Below are positions 44,528 through 55,773 of a stretch of 64,000 bases of DNA, piece by piece. The translations under genes and the position numbers were made by a program. The DNA is from Streptosporangium roseum DSM 43021 (GTDB taxonomy: Bacteria > Actinomycetota > Actinomycetes > Streptosporangiales > Streptosporangiaceae), in contig NC_013595.1 of the NCBI RefSeq assembly GCF_000024865.1, forward strand, positions 6,758,001-6,822,000, given 5' to 3'. Position 1 is the first letter of the stretch; every line of letters begins with the position of its first letter. The notes beneath the pieces were generated by a model, which made no database searches, was not told the DNA's origin, and was given only the letters and a program-made list of their open reading frames with translations.

Positions 44528-45835
44528 ATGACCGCCGTCATCTCCCGCTCAGCAGTCCGCGCGGCGCCCGCGCCGCAGGGTCGTGACGTGTTCATCGACG
44601 TGCTGCGCCTGTTCGGCATGGCCCTGGTGGTGCTGCAGCACTGGAGCATGCCGGTGCTGTCCTTCTCCGATGGGCGGATCTCCACCGGCAACGCGCTGTC
44701 GGCGGGCGGCGCGTGGGTGGTCACCTGGATCAGCCAGGTGATGCCGCTGGTCTTCTTCGCGGGGGGCGCGGCCAACGCGATCAGCTGGCGGGGCTCGGTA
44801 CGGCGTGGCGGCACGGTCCCCGCCTGGCTGGCGGTGCGGCTGCGCCGCCTGGTCTGGCCGGTGCTGCCGCTGGCGGCGGTGTGGCTGCCCCTGCCCCACC
44901 TGCTGCAGGCGCTCGGCCTGCCGGAGCAGCCGGTGGTCACGGCCTCGCGCCTGGCCGGTCAGCTCCTGTGGTTCCTGGCCGTCTACCTGGTCGCGGTGGC
45001 GGTGACCCCGTCGATGCTCCGGCTCAACATGCTGTACGGCTGGCGGGTGCCCGTGGTGCTGACGGCGGGGGCCGTCGTGGTGGACGTCGCCCGTTTCACC
45101 ACCGGCCTGGAGGTCGTCGGCTTCCTCAACATCGCCCTGGTCTGGCTGGCGGTGCACCAGCTCGGCTTCCTCTACGCCGACGGCCGCCTGAGCCGCCCCT
45201 GGGCCATGGCCCTCACCGGGTACGGCCTGGCCGCGGCGCTGGTGGCCTTCGGCCCCTACCCGGGCAGCATGATCGGGATGCCGGGCGCGGCCGTCTCCAA
45301 CATGGCGCCTCCCACGATCGCGCTGCTCGCGGTGGCGTTCGGCCAGATCGGGCTGGCGCTGGCGCTGCGCCGGTGGATCGTCGCGCTCGCGGAGTGGCCG
45401 GGGGTGTCGCGGGTGCTCGCCTGGGCGGCTCCCCGGATGATGACCGTCTACCTGTGGCACATGAGCGCGCTGACGATCGTCACCTCGGTGGTCGTGGTGG
45501 GCCTGGGCGTCTCCACCCCCGAGCCGGGGACCTCGGCCTGGCTGTCGGGCTGGCCGCACTGGCTGCTCATGCTCTCCCTGGCCATGTCCCCGCTGCTGCG
45601 CTGCTTCTCCCGGTTCGAGACGCCGCCGCAGGCCTCGCCGTACGCCGGGGGCACGGCCCGGATCGTGGTGGCTGTGGCGCTGGCCGGGACGGGCCTGCTC
45701 GTTCTCACGGTGATCGGTTTCGTCCCGGGGACGGCTCCGGTGCTCGGCGCGGGGATGCTCGTGGCGGGCCTGGCGCTCACCTGGTCGGCTCCCCGGCTCC
45801 AGCCGGCGGCACGGCCGTCCGTTGAGTCCCCTTGA
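44528..45835 (+). CDS. Membrane acyltransferase (Acyltransferase_3 family)
   Basis: This 435-residue multi-helix membrane protein has the family start RDVFIDVLRLFGMALVVLQHW, where the Arg and His belong to the active site of O-acetyl/acyltransferases, and about ten further hydrophobic segments. Members acylate cell-surface sugars, lipids or secreted molecules. It lies divergent from the kinase/regulator pair across 184 bp, which suggests an envelope-stress role. Confidence 0.87.
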   Translation: MTAVISRSAVRAAPAPQGRDVFIDVLRLFGMALVVLQHWSMPVLSFSDGRISTGNALSAGGAWVVTWISQVMPLVFFAGGAANAISWRGSVRRGGTVPAWLAVRLRRLVWPVLPLAAVWLPLPHLLQALGLPEQPVVTASRLAGQLLWFLAVYLVAVAVTPSMLRLNMLYGWRVPVVLTAGAVVVDVARFTTGLEVVGFLNIALVWLAVHQLGFLYADGRLSRPWAMALTGYGLAAALVAFGPYPGSMIGMPGAAVSNMAPPTIALLAVAFGQIGLALALRRWIVALAEWPGVSRVLAWAAPRMMTVYLWHMSALTIVTSVVVVGLGVSTPEPGTSAWLSGWPHWLLMLSLAMSPLLRCFSRFETPPQASPYAGGTARIVVAVALAGTGLLVLTVIGFVPGTAPVLGAGMLVAGLALTWSAPRLQPAARPSVESP

Positions 45836-45854
45836 TCATAATTTGATGAGATTT

Positions 45855-45872
45855 GGGCGGGTATAGCCGCCC
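45855..45872 (+). terminator. Weak hairpin after the acyltransferase gene
   Basis: The arms gggcgg (45855-45860) and ccgccc (45867-45872) lie 20 bp after the acyltransferase stop. There is no T-run, so termination efficiency is uncertain. Confidence 0.4.
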
Positions 45873-45957
45873 AGGGTCATCCATCCTGCGCAAGATACGA
45901 TCACATCTATTGCCCGAGCCGGTCCGACCACCTTCAGTTCTTCGGCAGTATTGAACT

Positions 45958-48450
45958 GTGAGCCTTGTAGATCGCCTGCCAGAAGAGATCGACGCCGACC
46001 CCGATGCCATCTTCGACGCGTTCGTCGAATGGAATTCCGAGCGCGGGCTCACCCTCTATCCCGCCCAGGAGGAGGCGCTGATCGAGGTCGTCTCCGGAAA
46101 CAACCTGATCCTGGCCACCCCGACCGGATCGGGTAAGAGCCTGGTCGCGGCCGGAGCGCACTTCGCCGCGCTGACCCGGGACGTGCGCACCTTCTACACC
46201 GCGCCGATCAAGGCGCTGGTGTCGGAGAAGTTCTTCGACCTGTGCGCGCTGTTCGGCACCGAGAACGTCGGCATGATGACCGGCGACGCGAGCGTGAACC
46301 CCGGCGCGCCGATCATCTGCTGCACCGCCGAGATCCTCGCCAACGTCGCGCTGCGCGACGGCGCCAAGGCCGACATCGGCCAGGTCGTGATGGACGAGTT
46401 CCACTTCTACGCCGAGCCCGACCGGGGGTGGGCCTGGCAGGTGCCGCTGCTGGAGCTGCCGGACGTGCAGTTCATCCTGATGTCGGCGACGCTCGGCGAC
46501 GTGAGCCGCTTCGAGGAGGACCTGACCCGGCGCACCGGCAGGTCCACCGCCGTGGTCAAGAACGCCGAGCGGCCGGTCCCGCTGGTCTACTCCTACCGGA
46601 TGACCCCCCTCCACGAGACCCTGGAGGAGATGCTCACCACCAACCAGGCGCCCGTCTACGTCGTCCACTTCACCCAGGCCGCGGCCATGGAGCGGGCGCA
46701 GGCGCTGATGAGCATCAACATGTCCACCAAGACCGAGAAGGAGGCCATCGCCGCCCTCATCGGCAACTTCCGGTTCACCACCAGGTTCGGCCGGGCGCTG
46801 TCGCGTCTCGTACGGCACGGCATCGGCGTGCACCACGCCGGGATGCTCCCCAAATACCGCCGCCTGGTGGAGCGGCTCGCCCAGGCCGGCCTGCTGAAGG
46901 TCATCTGCGGCACCGACACCCTCGGCGTCGGCGTCAACGTGCCGATCAGGACCGTGCTGTTCACCGCGCTGTCGAAGTACGACGGCAACAAGGTGCGGCG
47001 GCTGCGCGCCCGCGAGTTCCACCAGATCGCCGGACGGGCCGGGCGGGCGGGCTTCGACACCATCGGCTACGTCGTCTGCCAGGCCCCCGACCACGTCGTC
47101 GAGAACGAGAAGGCGCTGGCCAAGATCGGCGACGACCCCAAGAGAAGGCGCGGCTACGCCCGCAAGAAGCCCCCGGAGGGCTTCGTCGGCTGGAGCGAGG
47201 AGACCTTCGAGAAGCTGCAGAGCGCCGAGCCCGAGCCGCTCAACTCCCGGTTCAAGGTCAGCAACGCGATGCTGCTCGCGGTGATCAACCGCCCCGGCGA
47301 CTGCTACGCGGCGATGAAGCACCTGCTCACCGACAACCACGAGGACCGCAAGTGGCAGCGGCGGCACATCAGCCAGGCCATCGCGATCTACCGCTCGCTG
47401 CTGGCCGGCGGCGTGGTGGAGAAGCTCGCCGAGCCTGACGACCAGGGCCGGATGGCCCGCCTGACCGTCGACCTCCAGGAGGACTTCGCGCTCAACCAGG
47501 CGCTGTCCACCTTCGCGCTGGCCACCCTCGAACTGCTGGACATGGAGTCGCCCAACTACGCCCTGGACATGGTCTCCATCATCGAGTCCATCCTCGACGA
47601 CCCCCGCCAGATCCTGTCCGCGCAGCTCAACAAGGCCCGGGGCGAGGCCGTGGCGCAGATGAAGGCCGACGGCATCGAATACGAGGAGCGGATGGAGCTC
47701 CTCAACGACGTCACCTACCCGATGCCGCTGGCCGACCTGCTGCTGGGCGCCTACGAGACCTACCGGCGAGGCCACCCCTGGGTCGGCGACTACACCGTCA
47801 GCCCCAAGACCGTCGTGCGGGACATGTACGAACGGGCGATGACCTTCGCCGACTACATCCAGTTCTACGAGCTGGCCCGGTCCGAGGGCACCGTCCTGCG
47901 CTACCTCGCCGACGCCTACCGCACCCTGTCGCGGACCATCCCCGAGCACCTCAAGACCGAGGACCTCATCGACCTCATCGAGTGGCTCGGCGAGCTGGTC
48001 CGCCAGGTCGACTCCAGCCTCCTGGACGAGTGGGAGCAGCTGCAGAACCCGACCGGCGAGCTGGAGGCGCCCTCCCTTGAGGAGAGGACCCGGCCGGTCA
48101 CCGCCAACACCCGCGCGTTCCGCGTGCTGGTCCGCAACGCGATGTTCCGCCTGATCGAGCTGGCCTCCCTGGAGAGGGAGCAGGAGCTGGCCGAGCTGGC
48201 GCCGGACGTGGACTGGGGCGCCGCCCTCGACGCCTACTACGACGACCACGAGGAGATCGGCACCGGCCCGGACGCCCGCGGGCCGGGCCTGCTCCGCATC
48301 GAGGAGGAGAAGGAGTTCTGGCGGGTCCGCCAGGTCGTCGCCGACCCGGCGGGCGACGGCGACTGGGGCATCGACGCCCAGGTGGACCTGGGCGCCTCCG
48401 ACGAGGAGGGCCGCGCCGTGGTCCACGTCATCGGCCTCAACCGCCTCTGA
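45958..48450 (+). CDS. Ski2-like DEAD/DEAH-box helicase with DUF3516-type C-terminus
   Basis: This 830-residue helicase has the Q/entry region YPAQEEALIEVV, Walker A ATPTGSGKSLVA (about 52-63), the DEFH box VVMDEFHFYAEP, motif III MSATLGD and motif VI HQIAGRAGRAG. The second half (about 400-830) is the DUF3516-like region that is widespread in actinomycetes. It is probably an RNA helicase used in RNA turnover or ribosome metabolism. GTG 45958 has no clear ribosome-binding site, so leaderless translation is possible. Confidence 0.95.
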   Translation: MSLVDRLPEEIDADPDAIFDAFVEWNSERGLTLYPAQEEALIEVVSGNNLILATPTGSGKSLVAAGAHFAALTRDVRTFYTAPIKALVSEKFFDLCALFGTENVGMMTGDASVNPGAPIICCTAEILANVALRDGAKADIGQVVMDEFHFYAEPDRGWAWQVPLLELPDVQFILMSATLGDVSRFEEDLTRRTGRSTAVVKNAERPVPLVYSYRMTPLHETLEEMLTTNQAPVYVVHFTQAAAMERAQALMSINMSTKTEKEAIAALIGNFRFTTRFGRALSRLVRHGIGVHHAGMLPKYRRLVERLAQAGLLKVICGTDTLGVGVNVPIRTVLFTALSKYDGNKVRRLRAREFHQIAGRAGRAGFDTIGYVVCQAPDHVVENEKALAKIGDDPKRRRGYARKKPPEGFVGWSEETFEKLQSAEPEPLNSRFKVSNAMLLAVINRPGDCYAAMKHLLTDNHEDRKWQRRHISQAIAIYRSLLAGGVVEKLAEPDDQGRMARLTVDLQEDFALNQALSTFALATLELLDMESPNYALDMVSIIESILDDPRQILSAQLNKARGEAVAQMKADGIEYEERMELLNDVTYPMPLADLLLGAYETYRRGHPWVGDYTVSPKTVVRDMYERAMTFADYIQFYELARSEGTVLRYLADAYRTLSRTIPEHLKTEDLIDLIEWLGELVRQVDSSLLDEWEQLQNPTGELEAPSLEERTRPVTANTRAFRVLVRNAMFRLIELASLEREQELAELAPDVDWGAALDAYYDDHEEIGTGPDARGPGLLRIEEEKEFWRVRQVVADPAGDGDWGIDAQVDLGASDEEGRAVVHVIGLNRL

Positions 48451-48501
48451 CCTCGCGGGGCCGGCCAGGACGCGACCGTCCGCGCTCCGGGCCGGCCCGT
48501 C

Positions 48502-49188
48502 TCACCCCTGCTGCGGGGCGCAGGCGGCGATCTGGCAGATCTTGGCGAGCATCTGCCTGGTGTGCGCGAGCTGCTGGGTGTAGCTCCTGGCGGACGGCTT
48601 GGCGGAGGCGGAGGCGAGGTAGACGATGACCGCGTTGGCCCGGCGTGCGATCACGACGTCGTCTCCGGCGACGGGCCCGCCGTCCTCGTACTCCCGGGCG
48701 CTGCTCTTCCAGGCCTCGTCCCCGAGGGCGACCCGGGCCAGCGTCCGGCTGTAGGAGCCGCTCTTCCAGACCTCGGACTGCCTGCACTTCTCCACGGCCG
48801 CCCGGAACTGTCCCAGCGCCGCGCGCGCGGCCTGCTCCGAGCGGTAGAGGATCACCTGCTCGGCGGTCTCGGTCTCGCCCTTGACGTCGAGGTAGACCGT
48901 CCGGGCCGCCGCCCGGCCGGTCTGGCCGATCCTGTCCTTCGGCAGCGAGGCGATCACCGTGTCGTGGGCGCAGAAATCGGCGGCGAACCTCTCCCCGACC
49001 TTGGCGCTGGCCCGCCAGACGTTCTCGGCGTCGGCGGGCTCGTCCTTCTTGGCCTGATCCGTCGCCACCTCCCTGTCGTGCAGCAGGAACCCCTTCGGGA
49101 CCGCGGGGGCGGCGGCGGAGGCGGGGGAGGCACCGGCGAGAGCCGTACCGGCGAGGAGGGCCGCGGTGAAAATGATCTTTCTCGACAT
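48502..49188 (-). CDS. Secreted PknH-like sensor-domain protein
   Basis: This 228-residue protein has a signal peptide (IIFTAALLAGTALAGASPASA, cleavage near 26). The mature part resembles the extracellular PknH/sensor-domain fold: paired cysteines (FCAHDT, EKCRQ, KICQIAAC) and the segment VYLDVKGETETAEQVILYRSEQAARAALGQFRAAVEKC. Free-standing versions are frequent in actinomycetes, and the ligand is unknown. It is convergent to the helicase and divergent from the DUF2087 gene. Confidence 0.75.
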   Translation of the reverse strand: MSRKIIFTAALLAGTALAGASPASAAAPAVPKGFLLHDREVATDQAKKDEPADAENVWRASAKVGERFAADFCAHDTVIASLPKDRIGQTGRAAARTVYLDVKGETETAEQVILYRSEQAARAALGQFRAAVEKCRQSEVWKSGSYSRTLARVALGDEAWKSSAREYEDGGPVAGDDVVIARRANAVIVYLASASAKPSARSYTQQLAHTRQMLAKICQIAACAPQQG

Positions 49189-49266
49189 GCGCTACATGAT
49201 GCCAGGAGCGCCGGGCCCGCCGTCCATGGCGCGGAGGCGGCGGACGGGGCCGACAGAATAGGGAGC

Positions 49267-49782
49267 ATGAACGACGACGCGATCAGGCAGGTGCTGGGCC
49301 TGCTCTACCAGAAGGACACGTTGCGGGTGCTGGCGGCACTGGCGCTGGACGGCACGCCTGAGGATGCCGGGCTGGGCAAGGATCCGACACGGCAGGCGCT
49401 GGACCGGCTGGAACGCGGCGGGCTGGCCGTACGGGACGACGACGGCCGCTGGCAGGCGCGCCGGGAACGGTTCCGCGAGCTGCTGCACGCCGCGGCCAGG
49501 CCCGCCGTCCCGCTCTCCCCCGAGGAGAAGGTGCTGCAGTCCTTCCTGGTCGAGGGACGGCTCCGGGCGATCCCCACCAAGCGCGACAAGCAGCTCATCG
49601 TGCTGAACTACGTCGCCCAGGTCTTCGAGCCGGGGGTCCGCTATCCGGAGAAGGAGGTCAACACCGCGCTGCGCGCCTTCCACGACGACTACGCGGCGCT
49701 ACGCCGCTACCTGGTCGACGACGGGCTGCTGAGCCGGGAGAACAACGTCTACTGGCGCAGCGGCGGTGCGGTCGACGCCTGA
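49267..49782 (+). CDS. DUF2087-domain putative regulator
   Basis: This 171-residue protein has an N-terminal winged-helix-like part (VLAALALDGTPEDAGLGKDPTRQALDRLERGGLAVRDDDGRW). The C-terminal DUF2087 domain reads FLVEGRLRAIPTKRDKQLIVLNYVAQVFEPGVRYPEKEVNTALRAFHDDYAALRRYLVDDGLLSR. Such proteins are treated as transcriptional regulators. The last 34 bp overlap the convergent WYL-regulator gene. Confidence 0.88.
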   Translation: MNDDAIRQVLGLLYQKDTLRVLAALALDGTPEDAGLGKDPTRQALDRLERGGLAVRDDDGRWQARRERFRELLHAAARPAVPLSPEEKVLQSFLVEGRLRAIPTKRDKQLIVLNYVAQVFEPGVRYPEKEVNTALRAFHDDYAALRRYLVDDGLLSRENNVYWRSGGAVDA

Positions 49783-50705
49783 AGCCGGGCGGCGAGCAGC
49801 CCGACGTAGTCGGCCAGCTCGGGCGGGTCGTGGACGGTGAAGTCCAGGCCGAGCATTCCGATGGTGAGCGCGAGCCACTCCAGCGAGTCCCCGCCGGTGC
49901 GCAGCAGGCAGCTGTGCTCGTCCAGAGCCTCGATCATCGCCCCCGGAGCGGAGAAACGGTCGGCGACGACCTCCAGGGGCGCGTACAGGGTCACCACGGC
50001 CCGGTAGCGGCTGATGGGGGCGACCACCGACTCCTCCACGTAGCCGGGCGGCGGCTCGCGCGGGCTGAAGCGCGCGCCGGTGGCCAGCGGCGAGGTGAGC
50101 CGGTCCACCCGGAAGGTCCGCCAGTCCCGCCGGTCGGTGTCCCAGCCGACGAGATACCAGCGCCGCCCGGTGGAGGCCAGCCGGTAGGGCTCGACCAGGC
50201 GGGCGCTCTCCGTGCCGTCGCGCCGGCGGTAGCCGAAGCGCAGCCGCTCGTGGTCCCGGCTCGCCTGGGCCAGGAGCGCCAGGGTGTCGGGGTCCACGGT
50301 CGGCCACCAGCCGCGCACCGCCACGGTCTGGGTCTGCAGGGTGTTGACCCTGCGGCGCAGCCGGGAGGGCAGGACCTGCTCCAGCTTGGCCAGGGCCCGC
50401 AGGGAGGTCTCCTCGATCCCGGTCACCCCGCCGCTCGCCGCCGTGCGCAGGCCCACCGCGATGGCCACGGCCTCCTCGTCGTCGAGCAGCAGCGGCGGCA
50501 TCGCGGTCCCCGCCTCCAGCCGGTAGCCCCCGGCCGGGCCGGTCGTCGCGTGGACCGGGTAGCCCAGCTCGCGCAGCCGGTCGATGTCGCGGCGCAGCGT
50601 GCGAGGGCTGACCTCCAGCCGCCCGGCCAGCTCGGGCCCCGGCCACTCACGGTGTGCCTGGAGCAGCGAGAGCAGCCGGAGCACCCGTGCGGTGGTATCT
50701 GCCAT
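49749..50705 (-). CDS. HTH-WYL (YafY-type) transcriptional regulator
   Basis: This 318-residue protein has an N-terminal HTH_11 domain (ELAGRLEVSPRTLRRDIDRLRELGYPVHATTGPAGGYRLE) and a WYL domain (ESARLVEPYRLASTGRRWYLVGWDTDRRDWRTFRVDRL, near 185-225), followed by the WCX extension. The start is taken at ATG 50705; a longer form from 50777 overlaps the divergent UvrA-like gene. WYL domains sense ligands or nucleic acids. It lies divergent from the UvrA-like gene, with an aaccg/cggtt dyad between, and may control it. Confidence 0.9.
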   Translation of the reverse strand: MADTTARVLRLLSLLQAHREWPGPELAGRLEVSPRTLRRDIDRLRELGYPVHATTGPAGGYRLEAGTAMPPLLLDDEEAVAIAVGLRTAASGGVTGIEETSLRALAKLEQVLPSRLRRRVNTLQTQTVAVRGWWPTVDPDTLALLAQASRDHERLRFGYRRRDGTESARLVEPYRLASTGRRWYLVGWDTDRRDWRTFRVDRLTSPLATGARFSPREPPPGYVEESVVAPISRYRAVVTLYAPLEVVADRFSAPGAMIEALDEHSCLLRTGGDSLEWLALTIGMLGLDFTVHDPPELADYVGLLAARLQASTAPPLRQ

Positions 50706-50768
50706 GAGTGCCACGATGCCACCGGTTGCGGCCGGAAACTGGCCTAAACCGTGGCTAGCGTCGGTTTC

Positions 50769-53021
<2,253 letters not shown>

Positions 53022-53037
53022 CGCCCCGCACCGTCGC

Positions 53038-53192
53038 GGAGAGGGGCGGGGCCGGTCGTTCTCGCGGTCCCGGAGAGAGGTGTCGCACGGTCCCGGGTCC
53101 CGGAGAGGGGTGTCGCACGGTCCCGGAGGAGGGGCGGGGCCGGCCCGTTCTCACGGTCCCGGAGAGGGGGCCGGCCGTTCTCGCGGTCGTGG
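53038..53192. repeat. Irregular GC-rich tandem repeats between convergent genes
   Basis: About five units starting gagaggggcgggg or gagaggtgtcgcac and ending cggtcccg fill the gap between the UvrA-like gene and dus. Two unit types alternate, one with ccggccgttctcgcggtcccg and one with tgtcgcacggtcccg, so the array looks composite. Confidence 0.75.
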
Positions 53193-53196
53193 CGCC

Positions 53197-54318
53197 TCAG
53201 CCACCCGAGGTGTCGAGCTCGGCGTCCGCGCCGGGGACAGCCAGGTCGTAGGGGTCGTCCAGCCAGCCGGCGGGCAGGTGGACCCGGTCACGCGGGTTGG
53301 ACTTGCCGCGGGGCGCGTCGGCGCCCTCGGGCCAGGGCTGGGCCGCGTCGAGCTCGGCCAGGCCCTCCCGCAGGCCGGCGAGGGTGACGGAGGTGGCCAG
53401 GCGGCGGCGGAGGTCGGATCCGACGGTGAAGCCCTTGAGGTACCAGCCGACGTGCTTGCGGAAGTCGGCCACGGCGTGCGGCTCGCTGCCGAAGCACTCG
53501 GCCAGCAGCGTGGCGTGCCGGTCCATGGTCGCGGCGACCTCCCCCAGCGGCGGCCGGAGGCGCTCCCGCCCGCCCTCGCAGGCGACCGCCAGGTCCCTGA
53601 ACAGCCACGGGCGGCCGAGGCAGCCCCGGCCCACGACGACGCCGTCACATCCGGTCTCGTCCATCATCCGCAGCGCGTCGGCGGCGCTCCAGATGTCGCC
53701 GTTGCCGAGCACCGGGATCTCCGTCACCGCCTCCTTCAGCCGCGCGATGGCCTCCCAGTCGGCGGTCCCGCCGTAGTGCTGGACGGCGGTACGGCCGTGC
53801 AGGGCGATCGCGGAGACGCCCTCCTCCACGGCGATCCGTCCCGCGTCCAGGTAGGTCAGGTGGTCGTCGTCGATGCCCTTGCGCATCTTCATGGTCACCG
53901 GCAGCGTCCCGGCGTTGCGCACGGCCTCGCGGAGGATGGCCCGGAGCAGGTTCCGCTTGTACGGCAGGGCGGAGCCGCCGCCGCGCCGGGTCACCTTGGG
54001 CACCGGGCAGCCGAAGTTGAGGTCGACGTGGTCGGCCAGGTCCTCATCGGCGATCATCCGGACGGCCTTGCCGACGGTCACCGGGTCGACCCCGTAGAGC
54101 TGGATGCTGCGAGGCTTCTCCGCCGGCTCGAACCGGATCATCTTGAACGTCTTGGCGTTGCGCTCCACCAGCGCCCGCGTCGTGATCATCTCGCAGACGA
54201 ACAGTCCGCCGCCCTGCTCGCGGCAGAGGGTCCGGAAGGGCGCGTTGGTGATCCCGGCCATGGGCGCGAGGACGATGGGCGGCCAGACCTCAAGCGATCC
54301 GAGTTTCAACGACTCCAC
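53197..54318 (-). CDS. dusB: tRNA-dihydrouridine synthase (DusB-type)
   Basis: This 373-residue FMN enzyme has LAPMAGITNAPFRTLCREQGGGLFVCEMI at the N-terminus and the active-site cysteine in NFGCPVPKVTRRGGGSAL. It also has the conserved TMKMRKG and the FMN-binding VLGNGDIWSAADAL and GVVVGRGCLGRPW segments. It reduces specific uridines in the tRNA D-loop. GTG 54318 gives the family-typical N-terminus. Three tRNA genes follow on the opposite strand, which is coincidence or convenient context rather than proof of pairing. Confidence 0.95.
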   Translation of the reverse strand: MESLKLGSLEVWPPIVLAPMAGITNAPFRTLCREQGGGLFVCEMITTRALVERNAKTFKMIRFEPAEKPRSIQLYGVDPVTVGKAVRMIADEDLADHVDLNFGCPVPKVTRRGGGSALPYKRNLLRAILREAVRNAGTLPVTMKMRKGIDDDHLTYLDAGRIAVEEGVSAIALHGRTAVQHYGGTADWEAIARLKEAVTEIPVLGNGDIWSAADALRMMDETGCDGVVVGRGCLGRPWLFRDLAVACEGGRERLRPPLGEVAATMDRHATLLAECFGSEPHAVADFRKHVGWYLKGFTVGSDLRRRLATSVTLAGLREGLAELDAAQPWPEGADAPRGKSNPRDRVHLPAGWLDDPYDLAVPGADAELDTSGG

Positions 54319-54451
54319 CTGGTTGTTTCTACCGCACCGGGCGCGGCGGGACGAATCATTCCCCGCACGGACGTCCCTGGAGTGGTGGAGGGGACCGGCG
54401 AGGCGGTGGTTGCGCCCGCGACCGCGGGATTGCCGCCCGGTTGACGCGCGG

Positions 54452-54482
54452 TTACGCAACCACCCGGAAAACCCGCTAGAGT
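54452..54482 (+). promoter_or_regulatory. Probable tRNA operon promoter
   Basis: A -10 box TAGAGT (54477-54482) lies 40 bp upstream of tRNA-Gly, with TTACGC (54452-54457) 19 bp before it. A better -35 match (TTGACG at 54441) is too far away at 30 bp. The -10 sequence is typical for actinomycete stable-RNA promoters. Confidence 0.45.
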
Positions 54483-54521
54483 TCTCTCGTCGCCGCGGGG
54501 AGAAAAACCCGGCGGAAACAT

Positions 54522-54593
54522 GCGGAAGTGGCTCAGTGGTAGAGCATCACCTTGCCAAGGTGAGGGTCGCGGGTTCGAATCCCGTCTTCCGCT
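54522..54593 (+). tRNA. tRNA-Gly (anticodon GCC)
   Basis: The acceptor stem gcggaag pairs with cttccgc (54586-54592). The anticodon arm is tcacc-ttgccaa-ggtga with GCC at positions 34-36, and the T-arm is gcggg-ttcgaat-cccgt. CCA is not encoded. Confidence 0.97.
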
Positions 54594-54618
54594 CGAAGGG
54601 TCTTCGGACCCTCACTCC

Positions 54619-54689
54619 GGTGGAGTGGCCGAGAGGCGAGGCAACGGCCTGCAAAGCCGTGTACACGGGTTCAAATCCCGTCTCCACCT
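54619..54689 (+). tRNA. tRNA-Cys (anticodon GCA)
   Basis: The acceptor stem ggtggag pairs with ctccacc (54682-54688). The anticodon arm is acggc-ctgcaaa-gccgt with GCA. The discriminator base is U and CCA is not encoded. Confidence 0.96.
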
Positions 54690-54703
54690 CTAGGCTTCGA
54701 CGA

Positions 54704-54778
54704 GGACGATTAGCTCAGCGGGAGAGCGCTTCCCTGACACGGAAGAGGTCACAGGTTCAATCCCTGTATCGTCCACCA
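54704..54778 (+). tRNA. tRNA-Val (anticodon GAC), CCA encoded
   Basis: The acceptor stem ggacgat pairs with atcgtcc (54768-54774), followed by A and an encoded CCA. The anticodon arm is cttcc-ctgacac-ggaag with GAC. It is the last gene of the cluster, and a strong terminator follows directly. Confidence 0.96.
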
Positions 54779-54781
54779 GAG

Positions 54782-54816
54782 AAATCCCAGGCCGATGGCC
54801 TGGGATTTTCTGTTTT
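54782..54816 (+). terminator. Rho-independent terminator of the tRNA cluster
   Basis: A perfect 12-bp stem (aaatcccaggcc at 54782-54793, ggcctgggattt at 54797-54808) has a 3-nt loop and is followed by ttctgtttt. It is the clearest intrinsic terminator in the window. Confidence 0.93.
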
Positions 54817-54996
54817 CACGACCGTCGGCCACGAGGCCGGGAGCGCGCCCCTCCGTCCCGGCGCCCGCCAGGGCGGCCAGACTCCATCTCCCCAGGGTGC
54901 TCGCCACGCTCCCGGATCCAGGATGGGGACCGGGTCCGCCGTTCACCGGGTTAATCCCGTTGCCCGGCCCGGGCGCCGTTCGCCACGCTGATCGGC

Positions 54997-55599
54997 ATGA
55001 ACATGCCCCACCGGCAGATCCGCGCCGCCTACACGGAGAAGTCGATCACCGTCTACCAGGCCTACGACCCGGCCGTCGCCGAGCCCGCTGTCGCGGCGCA
55101 GCGGTTCGTCGCGCCCTTCAAGCGGGAGCGGATGACCTGGATCAAGCCGTCGTTTCTGTGGATGATGTACCGCTGCGGCTACGCGACCAAGCCCGGCCAG
55201 ACCCGGGTCCTGGCCATCGACCTCACCCGCGCCGGCTTCGAGTGGGCACTGGCCCACTCCTGCCTCAGCCACCCCGGCCGGGACGGCGACCAGGAGACCT
55301 GGAAGGAACGCCTGCGGCACAGCCCGGTCCGCGTCCAGTGGGACCCCGAACGCGACCCGCACCACAACGCCCTGCCCCACCGGTCCATCCAGATCGGCCT
55401 GTCCGGCCAGGCCGTCGACCGCTATCTCGACGACTGGACCGTCTCGATCACCGACATCACCGACCGGGTCCGCGACGTCCACACCGCCCTCCGGGACGGC
55501 CGGGACGTGACAGCCCTGCTCCCGCCGGAGCGCCCCTACCCGGTGCCGGTGGAACTCGCGCGGACCATCGGCGCGACGGCGGGCGGCGACGCCGGCTGA
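54997..55599 (+). CDS. DUF4291-family protein
   Basis: This 200-residue protein matches the highly conserved DUF4291 pattern: RQIRAAYTEKSITVYQAYDPAVAEPAV, FVAPFKRERMTWIKPSFLWMMYRCGYATKPGQTRVLAIDLTRAGFEWAL and, in the C-terminal half, RSIQIGLSG. Members are found in bacteria and eukaryotes, and the biochemical role is not established. No operon partner is seen. Confidence 0.92.
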   Translation: MNMPHRQIRAAYTEKSITVYQAYDPAVAEPAVAAQRFVAPFKRERMTWIKPSFLWMMYRCGYATKPGQTRVLAIDLTRAGFEWALAHSCLSHPGRDGDQETWKERLRHSPVRVQWDPERDPHHNALPHRSIQIGLSGQAVDRYLDDWTVSITDITDRVRDVHTALRDGRDVTALLPPERPYPVPVELARTIGATAGGDAG

Positions 55600-55635
55600 T
55601 CGTCCGATCCGCGCGCCCACATGTCGCCGGCCGCA

Positions 55636-55743
55636 CGGAAGGCCCCGGCCGTACAGGAGATCCCGGCCGCGCGGAAAGCCCGGATCACGCAGAGGGCTCC
55701 GGCCGTACATAAGGCCCCGGCCGTACGGGAGATCCCGTCCCGT
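55636..55743. repeat. Tandem array, six 18-bp units
   Basis: Six exact-length 18-bp units (55636-55653, 55654-55671, 55672-55689, 55690-55707, 55708-55725, 55726-55743) have the consensus cggaaggccccggccgta. They lie just downstream of the DUF4291 gene and before the end of the convergent lipoprotein gene. The 18-bp period keeps frames open on both strands, but no start or ribosome-binding site supports translation. Confidence 0.88.
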
Positions 55744-55773
55744 CTCCCACGGAGCCCGGCCGCCGGGCCCGGT

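Noticed and set aside
45934..48426. 830-codon minus-strand frame opposite the helicase
   Set aside because: It is the antisense shadow of a high-GC gene; the plus-strand frame has all helicase motifs.
53197..54459. Longer start of the Dus protein at 54459
   Set aside because: The extra 47 residues are Arg-rich and unlike the family; GTG 54318 gives the conserved N-terminus.
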